Shown: positions 1 to 11,871 of the stretch, piece after piece
Layout of the letters: every line of letters starts with the position of its first letter
Numbering within the stretch: position 1 is the stretch's first letter
NCBI GenBank assembly: GCA_038496675.1
Contig: CM076656.1
Coordinates: 905,571-969,570 of the forward strand
From: Rachycentron canadum
Lineage: Eukaryota > Chordata > Actinopteri > Carangiformes > Rachycentridae
Direction: 5' to 3'
DNA length: 64,000 bases
Program-made: the position numbers and the translations under genes
Notes under the pieces: model-generated
Told to the model about the DNA's origin: nothing
The model's input: the letters and a program-made list of their open reading frames with translations, nothing else
The model's database searches: none

Positions 1-179
1 CCTCTCCTCTGATTGGCTGACTGACCTGTTGTTACTCTAGCTCCAGAGAGAAGCCTGAGAGAGGAGATTTAAAACTACACTGAGAAGGTTTTTGTTTCTT
101 AATACCACATATACATTTTCTTATGGATATCAACACTTCAAAATAAAACACCAGAGAATTTAAAATGTGTGACCTTTAA
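1..179 (+). mobile_element. TTAA-flanked MITE, right end (copy 1)
   Basis: The right-hand part of a short non-autonomous DNA element, cut by the window edge. It matches the right part of the copy at 60479-60980 (shared words include 'attggctgactgacctg' and 'atcaacacttcaaaataaa') and, reversed, the copy at 56187-56522. Its end reads ATGTGTGACCT followed by TTAA at 176-179, matching the termini of the other copies. The family name is unknown to me. A TTAA target is typical of piggyBac-type transposition, but that is inference. Confidence 0.7.
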
Positions 180-1206
180 ACAGATGTACAAAATCTTGAA
201 GGATGTTTGTTGGTCTGTTTGCACACATAACTAAATTTACACAGTGAAATAATGAAGAGATGTGTAAACATGACCATTTTCAACTTTAAGAGACAATTTT
301 TCCAAAATGCACTTGTGTGTTCAAACGGAGGAACAAAGAAACACGAGGGCTCACTGATGTAAAAACACTCACCAGGTAAATATGCTGTTACAATCTTAAA
401 GCAGGTCTCTTTAACCTTTGGAGCAACAGTGTTTTGGAGATAAGACGCGTTTTAACTCTGCAGAGTTTGCTCAGGAGAATATCCCACAATGCAAAGTGCT
501 GTGACATTAAAACTGCATGTAGTCTGAAATATCAGCCTCTGTCAGAGGAGTCTCTGTGCAGGTGGAGTGATTTCTTCACATTATTCTGCAATGAGATGTG
601 ATCAGTCTAGTTATAGATCTATTATTTATGAGTTTCCTTCTGTTGTCTATTTTGTAACTGATGTAAAAATTTCTCTTTGGAGTTAATTAAGTACTTTGAT
701 GTGTTGAAGTGCTGATAGAACTTATTGATGTTAAAATTGAGACTCTTTAAAACTGTGTGTTTGACAAAGGCAAAAATAAAATAGAAACAAAGCATAAAAC
801 AATGAGGTAAAATAAACGTTAAGTGACACTTCAGCCTCGAGCTCTGACTATAAACGCTCACAGAAGAATCAAAATGAGAGAAATCATCAAATTCAATCTT
901 TGCAGAAAAGATTTTATGTTTTTAAGACAAAAGGAACAAATAAAGACAATGAAACAGCTGAAAATGTCCTAAGGATTTTCAAGAGAAATGTGAAATAAAT
1001 AAGATAAGACATTGGATCATCTGTGCTGCAGGATCACTTTGCTTTGATTCAAGAGTTTGTTCTAATAAAAGCCAAACAGAAAGGAGTTGGTAGTTTTTTA
1101 AGTCAGTGCAGTCAGAACTTCGTTAGCAGAGCTGCAGTCAAACTGAGACCAGGATCCTGTTGGTCTCTCAGGTGTTGAGGATCGGCCTCGGCCCCGCGTG
1201 GTTTTC
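180..1206. other. 3' flank of trmt1l, no gene seen
   Basis: AT-rich sequence between the element at the window edge and the trmt1l stop codon. It should contain the trmt1l 3' UTR (minus strand), but I could not pick out a convincing minus-strand polyadenylation signal. Only short, low-complexity open frames are present and none shows a recognisable motif. Confidence 0.5.
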
Positions 1207-2461
1207 TCACACCGCTTTCTCCGTGCTTACGCTCATTTGCGTGGCGGTGGCGTTGGTGTAGGTGGGGACGCTGTACTTGGTGAGGACAGATTTAAACTGC
1301 TGCAGCGTGGCATCGGTTCGAACCCCCGTTGGGTCGAAGTGAGTGCGACTCACCCTGAAGCCGGCCTCCGTCAGGTACTGAAGGAACTTGTTCAACCTGT
1401 TCAGAGAAATAAAGAAAACATGTTCAAAGCTGATGTGTCTGAAGTCTGGTTTCAGGTTTTACTGCAGAATGTTAAAGGATAAATCTGGTGTTATTCTAAA
1501 CATGTGTTACACCTTCTGACTTCCCTCCTCTGTCTGTGGCGCTCAGCTCGCCAGAGGATACGTCGACAGATTAGAGGAGCTGGGAATCAAACCACCGACT
1601 GACAAGAGGTCGACCTAATTGACTTCAGGAATCTGATATATGAGGCTCTGATACACAGACAGCTCTTGCCAGCAGGAGACGTTCGCTGCTCGTCACAGTG
1701 AAACAGTTTCAGCAGGAAACTGGCGGCTGACATCGTGCACAGCTGACTATAACTCAGACATCACTCACTTGGGCATGTTCATGCCCCGGATGCTGTGACG
1801 GTGGATGCTGTAGTAGAAAGGCGGGTGCTCCAGAGATGCATCCGACTTCAGCTTCTTCACCACATTCCCAGAATCCTCTCCGGTCTTCCTCTTCCCTGCA
1901 GAGAAAAACTGAATATTACATCTGAACAAGAAAGTAAACCGTGTTTCAGTTTGAGTCATTTAAGTCAAATGTGTTACATTAACCTCTGAAACACTGTAGC
2001 AAACCATATAAATACATGAGGCTGAATCTGTGGAAACAATTGTAGAACATTTTCATTGATTGTGAAGTAAAAGTTACTCCTTCAGTGAAGTGTCAGAACA
2101 AACAGCTACTGATCACAGACTGTGAAACATTCAGGACCTGTGGGAGAAAGTTCAATGTAAGAGTAAATTAAAAAGGTTTAAGAGGTTAATTAATGGGTTT
2201 CAAGTTTAGGGTGCCTTCTGTTGAAGGTACACACTGCCCCCTAGAGGACAGGGGGTAGAGCTACAGCAACGGGTCTTTGACCATCCTGAGTCACTGGGAC
2301 CATTTCAGCCACACAAACTTTACTAATGGCTAATGGAATAAAAAGTGACTGAGTGACTCACCAGAATGATCAGGGCTGGACTCCTCTCCACTCTGTAAGG
2401 TCTTAATGACGACGCCACACTCCACTGCAGAGGAGGCAGAATATTCTGTAAACACCTGCGT

Positions 2462-2536
<75 letters not shown>

Positions 2537-5500
2537 ACCCTGGTTGGTGAGAGCCGACGGCCCGTGCACCAGAGACTTGAGGGTGGTGCACTCGGACTCG
2601 CAGATCAGGGTTTTCACGAGTGGCTGGATGTCGTCCATACTGTGCTGCACCGCCGCCGACAGCATCCTCCTCAGGAAACCCGTGTTGAACAGAGGACCGG
2701 ACCTGGACACACACACCTGTAACTGCACTGCACCAGTGAGGACACTCAGACATAATGCGATACGATCTGAACCCTGAAACAGAAGTCCTGAAATGTGTGT
2801 GTGTGTGTGTGGTGACACTGAGAGGGTTACCATAATGGTCCCAGCTGCACCGCCGTCTTTCCAGGCAGACTTCCATGACAGTTGCAGGGCAGCGTGTCTG
2901 GAAGAAACTTTCCAAAGTTAACTTTCTGTTCTGCAGAAAAACTGAGAGACTCAGCTGCAGCCGGCCAATCACAGTCCAGGGAGGAGGCCAGTAGTTACAG
3001 CTTCTGAATACACTGTCAGTTTAAGTTTTGTTTAAAATCACAGCTCTTGTGATTAAAACCTGCAGTTTATTAAATCTCCACATTGATGTAAAAAGCACAC
3101 TGAGTTACCCTGACACTGATTATTGATTATTGTTCAGACATGTGCTTTGTGATACATTCATTTTTCATTTTAGCAACAGTCAGCTTTTACTTGGAAACAT
3201 TTGGGTTGAGGTTCCTAAAAATGAATGAAGTAACTTTTCAAGTTACTAAAGTGTTTATGCATCGTGACTCATACACTGTCTTTGACATTAAAATTAAAAT
3301 ATGCACAGCTCTAAACAGAACGATGAGGCTCAAATGTCTCCACTAACAGCTGAGAAGTGACTTCATGTGTTGTAAATGTGTCGGGAGATAAAAACTCATT
3401 TGTGCTTCTCTAATAGAAGCTACTATGAAATTTTCGTTTCCATCCATGCATCATTATCTATTTATCTACAGCATCAGCATCAGTCCACTTCAGACTTGAC
3501 CACATGAAGAAGCAGAGAGTTCGTGCATCCACCAGCCTCCTGTAACAGACACCAGACCTGGTGCACTTACCGTCCACCATGTTTCCTTGTTTGAGGAAGA
3601 CTCTTTCTTCACACCACTGACAGTGGACCAGCTTCCGTAGCTTCTTGGCCGACTCATCGGCCTGCGTGGGACCCCTGAGGACTCTCACCACCACCAGGAC
3701 GAAATGCTCCAGCGCGACCGCCAGCAACACCTCGATGCCTTTGTTGCAGCGGGCCGCCGCTCTGCGACACACGGAGAGATCGGGGTTACGTTTTCTTTGG
3801 TCTCTGTGTCAGATTTGGACACACAGACATGAAATGACGAGGCCTACCTGGCCACAGTGGCGACTACCATGCGTGCAGCCAGCTCCTTGTAGTACTCGGT
3901 GCGTACGATGTGACAGCCATAGTGACGCAGTGTGACATTGGGAGACTTGGAGTACAGGGAGCCGGTGTCTGTTGACGTCACAGAGATAATGCCCAGGTTA
4001 CGGATGTTTCTGAAGGCGGCGTCCAAGTAGTTCACTGCCGTCCCGAATGGATCCAAGTGACTGATAAAATAAACAGAAACAAATATTTAAGGCGTGTTTG
4101 TGTCACGTTACAGACGCTGGAAAGAGAAGATAAACTTTTGTCTTTCAATTTTCACTCTAGCAGAGACTGAGCAAATCTTCTCACTCACATGTAGTCAAAA
4201 GGCCGCAGGTGCATCATGACGTTGGCGTCCATCTTGGCGACCTCCACCGTAGCAATGGGTACTCCCTCGATCTCGCTGCTCGGCCCTCGCGAGCCTCCGT
4301 CCACTCGGATGTGGTTCAGCTCGCAGTTCTCTTTGATCATCTTGACACACGTGTCACTGATGTCGGTTATGGTCACTTTGACAGCGTTACGGAGATGTTT
4401 GGCCCACTGGAGGCCCATGATCCCTGAGAGACAGACAGGAAGCAGGCGGCAGAGACAAGATGGAGGTTTAACATCGTACTGTGAGGAGACTGAGACATAG
4501 CCTGATGATTGTTTTCTCTTTTATTCAGTGTAATATATAAATAAAACACGTCTCTGTATCAATAGTGATGTTGACATGTATTTCGCCTATTAAGAGACAT
4601 AGTATTACTACATGTATACATCTTCTGGGTATATTAAAATATAACTATAAAATTAAAATCATCTGTGAATGAATTTTTATAAAAGGTTGCGACCACATGT
4701 TATTGATATATATTTATTTGTGTGTGTTTTTATTACAGAAGATATGTTTAAAATATATCTATTTACATATATAAACATATTCACAGACTTTGGGATTGAC
4801 ATACTGTATATGTACACAATATATGTCTACAATACAAACATATGTGAACAAACACGTTTATATGAGCTAGAGATGTATGTTTGAAATTATAAGTTCATAC
4901 GTTTGCATGTATGCTTTTATTTCATATGTACATATTTATATTTGTACATATATTCAATACGTGTACATGTATTATAACTGTGATATTACAGAAAATAGAG
5001 TTAAATGTTCTCAAACAAAATTTGATGTAACAGTAAATAAATGTAAATACTGGACAAACTGGAAATGTGAGCGAACACGGCTGTATTTTCAGAGGACAAG
5101 ATTTCTGGGCTTTCTGAGCTGATGCCCAGGACACGTTATTACAAATAAACTAAATAAATAAAATTAGTTCTTTCCAAATCTTTTGTAACAGACAAACAAA
5201 TATGTCCATGTTGTGTCTCACCTGTGGCTCCGAAAGCATCCAGACACTCGAGCGGGTTCCTCTCTTCAGCCAGAACAGCCAGCGAACAAAACACCAGCTG
5301 CCTGAGACACACACAAAAACACACACTCAGCTGATATGATTGTTAACATCTTCACACACACGTGTGTATTTGTGGAAGAAGACGCCTGCAGCTGCAGCTG
5401 CTGACCTGTTGGTCTTCATCTTGCGGTTGAAGTAGGTGTCGCTCTTCTGCGGGGTGGTGTGGTTTGGGAGGAGCTGGACGTTTGTCCCCAGTTCCTTCAT

Positions 5501-8500
5501 GATCTCATACGCCTGACCAGACGGAGCTGCAGACACACAACCATCCTCATCGTCACTGCTTTGTATCACTGATGTTTTGTTGAATTTTCATGTTTGGTTT
5601 GGATCATAAACTTAGTTTTTCATGCAGCTGAATCATACTAATGTTGCTCCATTTATTAAAACACATGAAGCTGGAACCATTTTGAAATTTTAAAACTGGT
5701 CACAATAAACAAAAACTTTGTATGTTAAGTTTGAAGAATTCAATTTGTGCTTTAGGAGACTGTGAGGGGGAGTTTTCAGATTCATTATAGATGTTAAAGA
5801 ACAATTAGCTGGGAAAATAATCAGCTAATTAAAATAACGAAGTCTTGATCGATAAGTCAGTTTCAGCCTGTTTTTAACTGTGTGCACACACTGTTCTCCT
5901 ACGTCTCTGTAGCTGCAGGGTTTGACTTTGCACAACACAAACGTGTAGTAACTAAACAAGGCAACACATGGACACTGATTTCCTGGTACTGATGTGTTGT
6001 TAATATGTCGATCGGCTTCTTGCGCCAGCGACGTCGTTTACCCGGCTCTTCCAACGCCACGTCTGAGCTGCCGGAGTAACTGGCCTCAGTCTCTCCTTTG
6101 TTGACGTGGCGCTTCAGGTGGCTGATCATGTCAGTCTTACGGGCGATGGTGACGGAGCACACCACACAGTGGTAGTGAGCTACGTGTCTCCCCGACGCCT
6201 GGAAACGGGTTCAGACAAACAAACAAACAAAAAAAAAAACACCAATGAGATCTGAAATCTTCAAATCTATCTCACTGGTCTCTTTCCTAATGTAACCTGC
6301 CTGCATTGTGTTGATGTATTTAGCAGAAACTGAAGTTGGACTTCAAGTAAATAGTTTCCAATTTTGTTTTTACTGTAATCTTGAGAGGCTTCGTATACAA
6401 CATCTATTGCCCGTCTGCCCGTCCTGGGTGAGGGATCCCTCCTCTGTTTCTCACCATGAGTTTCTCTTTTTTTTCCCTGTTAAAAGGGTTTTTTTGTTTG
6501 GAGTTTTCCTCAGTCGATGTGAGGGTCTAAGGGCAGAGGATGTTGTTATGATGCTATGTAAAGCCCTTTGAGACAAACTGTTTGTAAAAATGAGCTATAC
6601 AAATAAAACTGCCTTCCCTTGTGTGAAATCAACATTTTAAATTACAAGTAAACTTCAGAATGATCGTAAATATTTACTTGTGTTTAAATGGATCTCGCAA
6701 AGTCTTAACATTTAACTTCCACAGAAAGTAGGAATTTAACTGTGTTGCCTCTTTGTAACCGAATTAATGAGTGTTCCTACCAAATGAGCTGTCGCAGGAT
6801 CAGTTTCCTTATAATAAAACCAAAGGACTAATTTCTTCCCAACAAACATTAGACGAAAGAGGAAATGAAGCAGGAAGAGATAACGAAAGACTGATCCTGA
6901 TCCTGCCTGAAGCTGCGGTGGAAACGTGAACCTGCAGACACTTCGTGTTGAATCTCTCACCTGATCCCCACTGAGGCTGGGCTTCAGGTTTCTGCAGGGC
7001 AGGTGGCAGATACACATCCTTTGGCCTGTGAAATGCCAAGGGTCAAAGGTCAGCAGGTGTGTCGTTTACGTCAGGATTTGAACGATGAACTGATAAAAAA
7101 ATATAAAAATATCTGTGTTTCCAACTAGATGTCAGTTATCTGAATAAAAGGTGTGTTTGCTGACGATCTGAATGGTTTTCACCAGATTTTACTTTTGGAC
7201 AAAATATTTGGATGCATCTGTTTTTCTGAGTTTGGCTCCTTCCCGTGAAAAGAACCTAGCGCTGCAGCACACAGTGATAGACGACTCCATAAAGAAATTG
7301 CTTTCCCAGTTTGTTGTGGAAAAACCTGACTGGTCCACACAGATCCCAGACCTCATCCAGCTCATCAGTGCTGGACCTCACTGATCCAGCTTCACGTCCC
7401 TGCAGCAGGTCCAACATCTGGTGCAAAGACTGAAACCAGGAGGGTGTAGTGAGTCCACATGCTTCACTTTCCTACCTTCAAACTCCACGTAGACTTTCCA
7501 GTGGAGGTTCTGCAGGTGTCGACGGAGTTTATGGCTGTAACAGGCTTTAAACTTCTCCTCGGGACACAGGGGGCACGACTTCCGCCCCGCTGGTGAGGGA
7601 AAACACAAATTAATATTTTCATTAGCGACTGATCTGCAGATTATTTAGATATAAAATTACCAACTGGCAAAACCAGATTGTTCACTTCTAATCCATGTCT
7701 ATGTAACATCAAATGCCTCTGTTGAACCTTTACTGACGTGAACTCACCTCCATAGAGGTCCACCAGCATCTCGAGGCCCTCCAGTTTGGTTTGGATGGAG
7801 ATGTGTCTCTCTGTCAGTGGAACGAGAACTTGTCAGCGAAGATTAAATGTTTAAGTTCTCGTCCTGCAGCTACAGTCAGTGAATTTGGGTGTGCAGTTGC
7901 CAGGTGAACAGACAGACACACACAGAAAAAACAGTTTTTACCAGTAGTTGTAGTGGAGGGTCTGGCATCATTATCTGCAGCAGCTTCAGTCTCTGCAGCT
8001 TGGTCACCACCTGAAAGTGGTTCTCCACCATCACCACCTTCAGAGACACGACACGCAAGTGCATGAATATTTCACCACAGTAACACTCCAGATTCTCAGC
8101 AGCATTTCAAGTTACTCCCTGAGATTTAACAAACCCGAGAAAAAGAGGTGAGTGAAGCTGGATTTGTCTGAGGAGATTACAGGATAGCCCAGAGCATAAA
8201 CCAGCCTTTGTCTATCCACTTCTAAAAAGGTGCAGACTGAAAACTGTATCAAGAGAATTAAAAAAAAAAAAAAAGAAAGAAAGAAAAAGAAAAAGATGAA
8301 GCTTATTTATTAAAAAAAGGTCTTGGCAGTGTGTGCCCTGTCGGAGCCCGAGGCCCTGCTGGTCAGTGCAGCTCTCCATTGCCTTGGTTTGGTGAAGCTC
8401 TGCAATTAGTCTCTGTCCTTATTGATTGTTTGCCATCAGATAATAATAATAATAATAAAAAAAAAATGTCTGATCTTCTGTTTTCTGTTGACCTACACTG

Positions 8501-9351
8501 ACATTTATTTAATTGTCACAATTACAGAAATGAAATAATCAAATCTTGGCAAGTAACAGCTGAAACATAAATGATTTTATTAAACTTGTGTAAAGACAGT
8601 GGATTTTTTTCCATCTTTAGTGTCTCCCTGTGAATCTGACTGAGAGATGAGAGAGAAAAGGACGATGACTTTGTTAGAAATGAGGCTGTTGCGCAGCGTT
8701 TAAATAAAGTTTTATCCAAAACAGTCTGAACTGTTAAATAAAAACTCAACAGCATTTTCTTCTGTCAGTGTTTGATTTCCGGGTGGTTTTCAGGGTCTTA
8801 GCTGAGGCCGGTTATTAGTTTGTTTCTCCTGTTTCCTGAACCGAACCCGTCGTGTTCTGACCCCAGCGGCTCGGTCACCGTTAAACCGTTAAACCGGTGA
8901 TTAACGGCCGGTTTGCAGTGTCCAAACCGAGCGGCTCTGCGGTCCCGTAGCGCAGCTCCGCGATGAGACCCTGTCATCCGAAACTGCCGCGGAGCCCCGG
9001 TGTAACACCCCGACAAAGCCTCCACGAAGAGGCTGTCGCCGGTGCAGGAGACCGGGGACTACGGCGGTTCAGCTCACACCACCTCCTGCCCCTTTGTCCC
9101 TGTTGTGGCTCACTATTTAGGTCCTATGGCGGAGCTCCGTGGTGAGGCCCTCGTTCAGTTGAGCACTTACAAACTCAAATTGTGCGTGAATTCACTGCGC
9201 AGCTGCTGATGATGAGCAAACTGCGGCCAACGCTGCGCTTTACGGTCTAAAAATCTGAGCTCAAACGAGAAACCAGCGCCTTTTACTCACGTTTGATATC
9301 GACGTCCTCCTGGTGTAGCTGGGCAGCGTCCGCCTCTTTGAGCTCCGCCAT
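1207..9351 (-). CDS. trmt1l: TRMT1-like tRNA (guanine-N2-)-dimethyltransferase, 16 exons
   Basis: Exons in transcript order: 9351-9291, 8010-7942, 7810-7748, 7589-7476, 7025-6961, 6198-6042, 5526-5406, 5301-5222, 4423-4189, 4060-3848, 3761-3571, 2897-2831, 2702-2539, 2424-2362, 1895-1769, 1396-1207. All junctions are GT/AG and keep frame, giving about 659 residues (human protein about 730; the N-terminus is shorter here). Two C2H2 zinc fingers sit at C70/C73/H89/H94 and C135/C138/H151/H155, the N-terminal addition that separates TRMT1L from TRMT1. The Trm1 methyltransferase domain has the SAM motif DAFGATG (238-244) and catalytic-site motif DPFG (325-328), then a zinc-binding region with CQWC (440-443) and LPCNC (459-463). 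The C-terminal Trm1 segment ends FDPTGVRTDA...YSVPTYT. The family makes N2,N2-dimethylguanosine in tRNA; human TRMT1L has been linked to position 27 of tRNA-Tyr. No frameshift or stop is seen, so I read it as functional. The 69-nt second exon is the least certain; skipping it keeps frame (636 residues). Confidence 0.96.
2464..2531. repeat. (CA)34 microsatellite inside a 114-nt trmt1l intron
   Basis: An uninterrupted CA run of 68 nt within the trmt1l intron 2425-2538. On the transcribed strand it is (GT)n and fills well over half of the intron, leaving about 7 nt after the donor and about 40 nt before the acceptor. A second, shorter GT tract lies at 2794-2812 in the preceding intron. Confidence 0.95.
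4424..5221. other. AT-rich trmt1l intron
   Basis: The intron between the SAM-motif exon and the following exon. It is very AT-rich with many irregular repeats of ATATGTACAT-like words (about 4590-4990), probably a decayed microsatellite. No exon candidate in frame with its neighbours was seen. Confidence 0.6.
6395..6625 (+). repeat. Retroposon-like 3' tail repeat in a trmt1l intron
   Basis: The sequence has the pattern common to fish retroposon 3' ends: 'gggatccctcctctg', a T-rich stretch with TTAAAAGGGTTTTTT, 'agggcagaggatgttgt', 'taaagccctttgagac', then 'gctatacaaataaaact'. A more decayed relative lies at 22700-22905. Class (LINE or SINE) cannot be fixed from the tail alone. Confidence 0.6.
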
Positions 9352-9460
9352 TACTAACTACACCAACATACGCAGGAAACGCACTGCCCTGCGCAGTTTA
9401 CGTAAAACCTGCTGCCCTGCGCAGTTTACGTAAACTGCGCAGGGCAGCAGGTTTTACTGC
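8773..9460 (-). promoter_or_regulatory. CpG-rich trmt1l promoter / 5' region
   Basis: A CpG-dense block, in sharp contrast to the CpG-poor flanks, covering the start of intron 1, the first coding exon (9291-9351) and the sequence just upstream. No TATA box is evident, in keeping with a housekeeping CpG-island promoter. Upstream lie GCGCAG-rich direct and inverted repeats (see the palindrome at 9402-9457). The exact transcription start cannot be read from sequence. Confidence 0.65.
9402..9457. repeat. Perfect 56-bp palindrome upstream of trmt1l
   Basis: Two 28-base arms pair perfectly with no spacer, centred on ACGT at 9428-9431 (I checked each base pair from 9402/9457 inward). Each arm contains CCTGCTGCCCTGCGCAG. 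A further direct copy of the 23-base segment at 9412-9434 (it begins CTGCCCTGCGCAG and runs to the ACGTAAA past the centre) lies at 9383-9405, so the array is one direct plus one inverted copy. It is about 50-105 bp upstream of the trmt1l ATG, in its promoter or 5' UTR. Confidence 0.97.
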
Positions 9461-11791
9461 GTAGCTCTTAAGTATGTTGCTCAATATAATACAGGAATGT
9501 TACCGAACAGCTCAACAGCTGAAATATACCGCAGATGAATTAAAGTATTGGACAAAATAATTGTTTATATGTAACGGAATACATGTACATCTACAGTATT
9601 TAGTCAATTTAAACTGGTGCTAATCAGAATAAATTGTTAAAAATCATTAAAGGGATAAAGGGATAACATTTTCAATCTGCATTTTTCCTGACTCTATTTG
9701 ATACAGTATGTCTCTAGCAGTGATATGGTAGATAAATAAAAATATTTCTACATTGTGTGGAACTATTAGTTGTCATCATGTGACGGTGCCGTCCCTCTTT
9801 GGGGGCTGTCTCTTCTTAGGTCATTGAGTGTGTTTCATGACATACTCGTGAATCCTCTGTATGTGCGGCACACACCCAACCTGTAGATGCTGGTTTGATT
9901 TTCTATGGCCTATTATTAAGGTAAAAATAGAGTGTAACTGTGGCATCAGTTCAACAACAACAGGTGCAGGAATGTTGTCAGAGAACGACTCAGCATCAAT
10001 CATACAGCTAAAGCCTACAGCGATAATTTTACATCCTTAATGAAAAAAACAGCAAAACCCCCCCGCTGTGCTTTGAGTATAACAGAGTGACAGCCAGATC
10101 TGAGCTCAATAACTGACATTCAGTCAGTCACAGTTTATTCCACAGTCATTTGTACAACTTTGTCTTCATTTTTGTCCTGGCTGATATGGCCCATAAATAA
10201 TAACACAATATTAGAGAGAGTGAAAGAAGGAACACGAAAGGCGAATGTCAATGTTCATGTCACATCACAATAGATCTATTATATTCTTTATATCACCCTC
10301 CCATGGTTAGAGGTGCCAAAAATGTTTAGTAATGTTTTTAATGTAAACGTTGAGTTGTATAGAACTAAACCATAACACGTTCTATGAGTTTTAAAACAGG
10401 TAAACTAACTGAGGTACCTGAAAGTTCAATAAAGTTAAAGATATTTAGTTGAATCAACTGTTGGGGCAGATCAGCAGTCATTACAAATTTCCTTTTACCT
10501 TTTCTCAGTTTAAAGAGTCAGTTCTTCCTGACATTAGGACCTCACAGCTGCAGAACCAGGACACAACTAAAAGATGAATTTTCTACAGCATTTTAAGTCT
10601 CAAACAATGCATGCTGGGAAGTCTGTTAATATTCTCGCTTTGTTTCCTCAGAATCTTTATTTAATGAGCTTAGAGAAGTCTCAAAAGTCTGAAAGTCAAT
10701 GCAGACATTTTTAATGGAAAGAACTTGAATTAAACAATTATTTGTGAAATTAAATTAATAAGAAGAGATTAGTTCAATCCACAACATTCCTGTATAATGT
10801 TTTATAGTGCAGTCACTTTACTCCGCTGATGGTTTTGCATACTGACCCCCGACAGTGAAGGTGAGACAAGCGGTGCAGCTGTCGTAAAGTCTGCCTGGTG
10901 AAGTAAACCCCATCACTGAAGAGGCGACTCAAGCTATGTGATAATTAAGTTTGGGGTGATGCAGGTGTTTCTCACTGCCACAAACACAAGACACCATCAA
11001 TAAAGTCTGTTTGTCTTCTTCTGCTGACTGACTGACATGTCACACAATGCAACAGCTTGAGGAGTCAGATGTTTTCTACTGTGAGACTTATTTGGGGCAG
11101 TAGACTTACTACTACTAGACTTATTCCCAATACTGAGGTCAGAAGGCTCAAGGTTGGTGACAGACCTAGGGCCAGTTATATATTCAGGTTGTCCCTCCAA
11201 ACACATTATCTCAGTAACACCATGAGGGAATTTCTTCAAATTTGGCACAAAAGTTCATTTCAACTCAAAAATGAACTGTTTAGGTTTTGATGGTTAAAGA
11301 TCAAAGGTCAAGGTCACTTTGCCCTCACGTTCTTCTGAAGGTGATCTACATAAATACACAAATAAGAAATTTCAGTACATCTGGCAAAAACATTCAATTG
11401 ACATCAAGAATGAACCTCCTATGGCTCAGGAGGAAACAGACATTCAATGTGTGACATTAAGATACATGAAAAAAAATAATAAAAGTAATAACTAGGGAGC
11501 AGAACACTGCATTGTATGCACGAAAAGCCAAATAAAAATCTACCCAGACAGCAGTAAATAGAAAGTAGTATCAACAAACCACATATATGAAATATTCCTC
11601 ATTTGCATGTGGAATTGAGCCATACATTTGATTTTGTTCGCAACTGAGAACAAGTAAATACAGATAGAACAAAGGGGGTGTGAAGAGGTGTGATGGCATG
11701 TTTTTCTAACTGACAAAAGAAAGGTTTGACATCCTGAATGATCATGCTTTAAAAATGGCAACACACCCAATCCCTGACGTTGATACTCAGT
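9458..11791. other. Intergenic region trmt1l to Ly6/uPAR gene A
   Basis: No convincing coding exon on either strand. In human the neighbour upstream of TRMT1L is the divergent SWT1; I see nothing like it here. Parts of 10025-11500 resemble the sequence upstream of gene B (for example 'gttgtatagaacta' at about 10349 and 14662, and 'gtgacattaagatacat' at about 11453 and 14712), so the Ly6 duplication unit includes upstream sequence. A fish dispersed repeat covers about 11180-11345. Confidence 0.6.
11180..11345 (+). repeat. Common fish dispersed repeat fragment
   Basis: Contains the characteristic run of words 'gagggaatttcttcaaa', 'tttggcacaaaagttca', 'aaaggtcaaggtcact', which I recognise as a very abundant repeat in percomorph genomes. 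No ends or coding capacity are visible, so the class is not assigned. Confidence 0.55.
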
Positions 11792-11798
11792 ATATAAA
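11791..11798 (+). promoter_or_regulatory. TATA box of Ly6/uPAR gene A
   Basis: TATATAAA about 75 bp upstream of the gene A start codon. Gene B has the same TATATAAAG at the equivalent distance (14936-14944), which supports both as core promoters inherited through the duplication. Confidence 0.7.
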
Positions 11799-11871
11799 GT
11801 GAGGTGGTGCTGATGGAGTGTAGTGTCACCATTCAGGTAAATTAACTTACAGTACTGACCTGTCCATCACG

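Noticed and set aside
1310..1330. GGTTCGAACCC, a tRNA B-box-like word
   Set aside because: It lies antisense within the last trmt1l coding exon (VRTDATLQ region); there is no A box or cloverleaf around it.
2323..2972. Open frames of 67-167 codons with (HT)n or (VC)n runs
   Set aside because: Created by the CA/GT microsatellites; the true coding exons of trmt1l are interrupted by them.
11057..11290. 77-codon plus-strand open frame upstream of gene A
   Set aside because: Falls in a known type of fish dispersed repeat and has no signal or motif.
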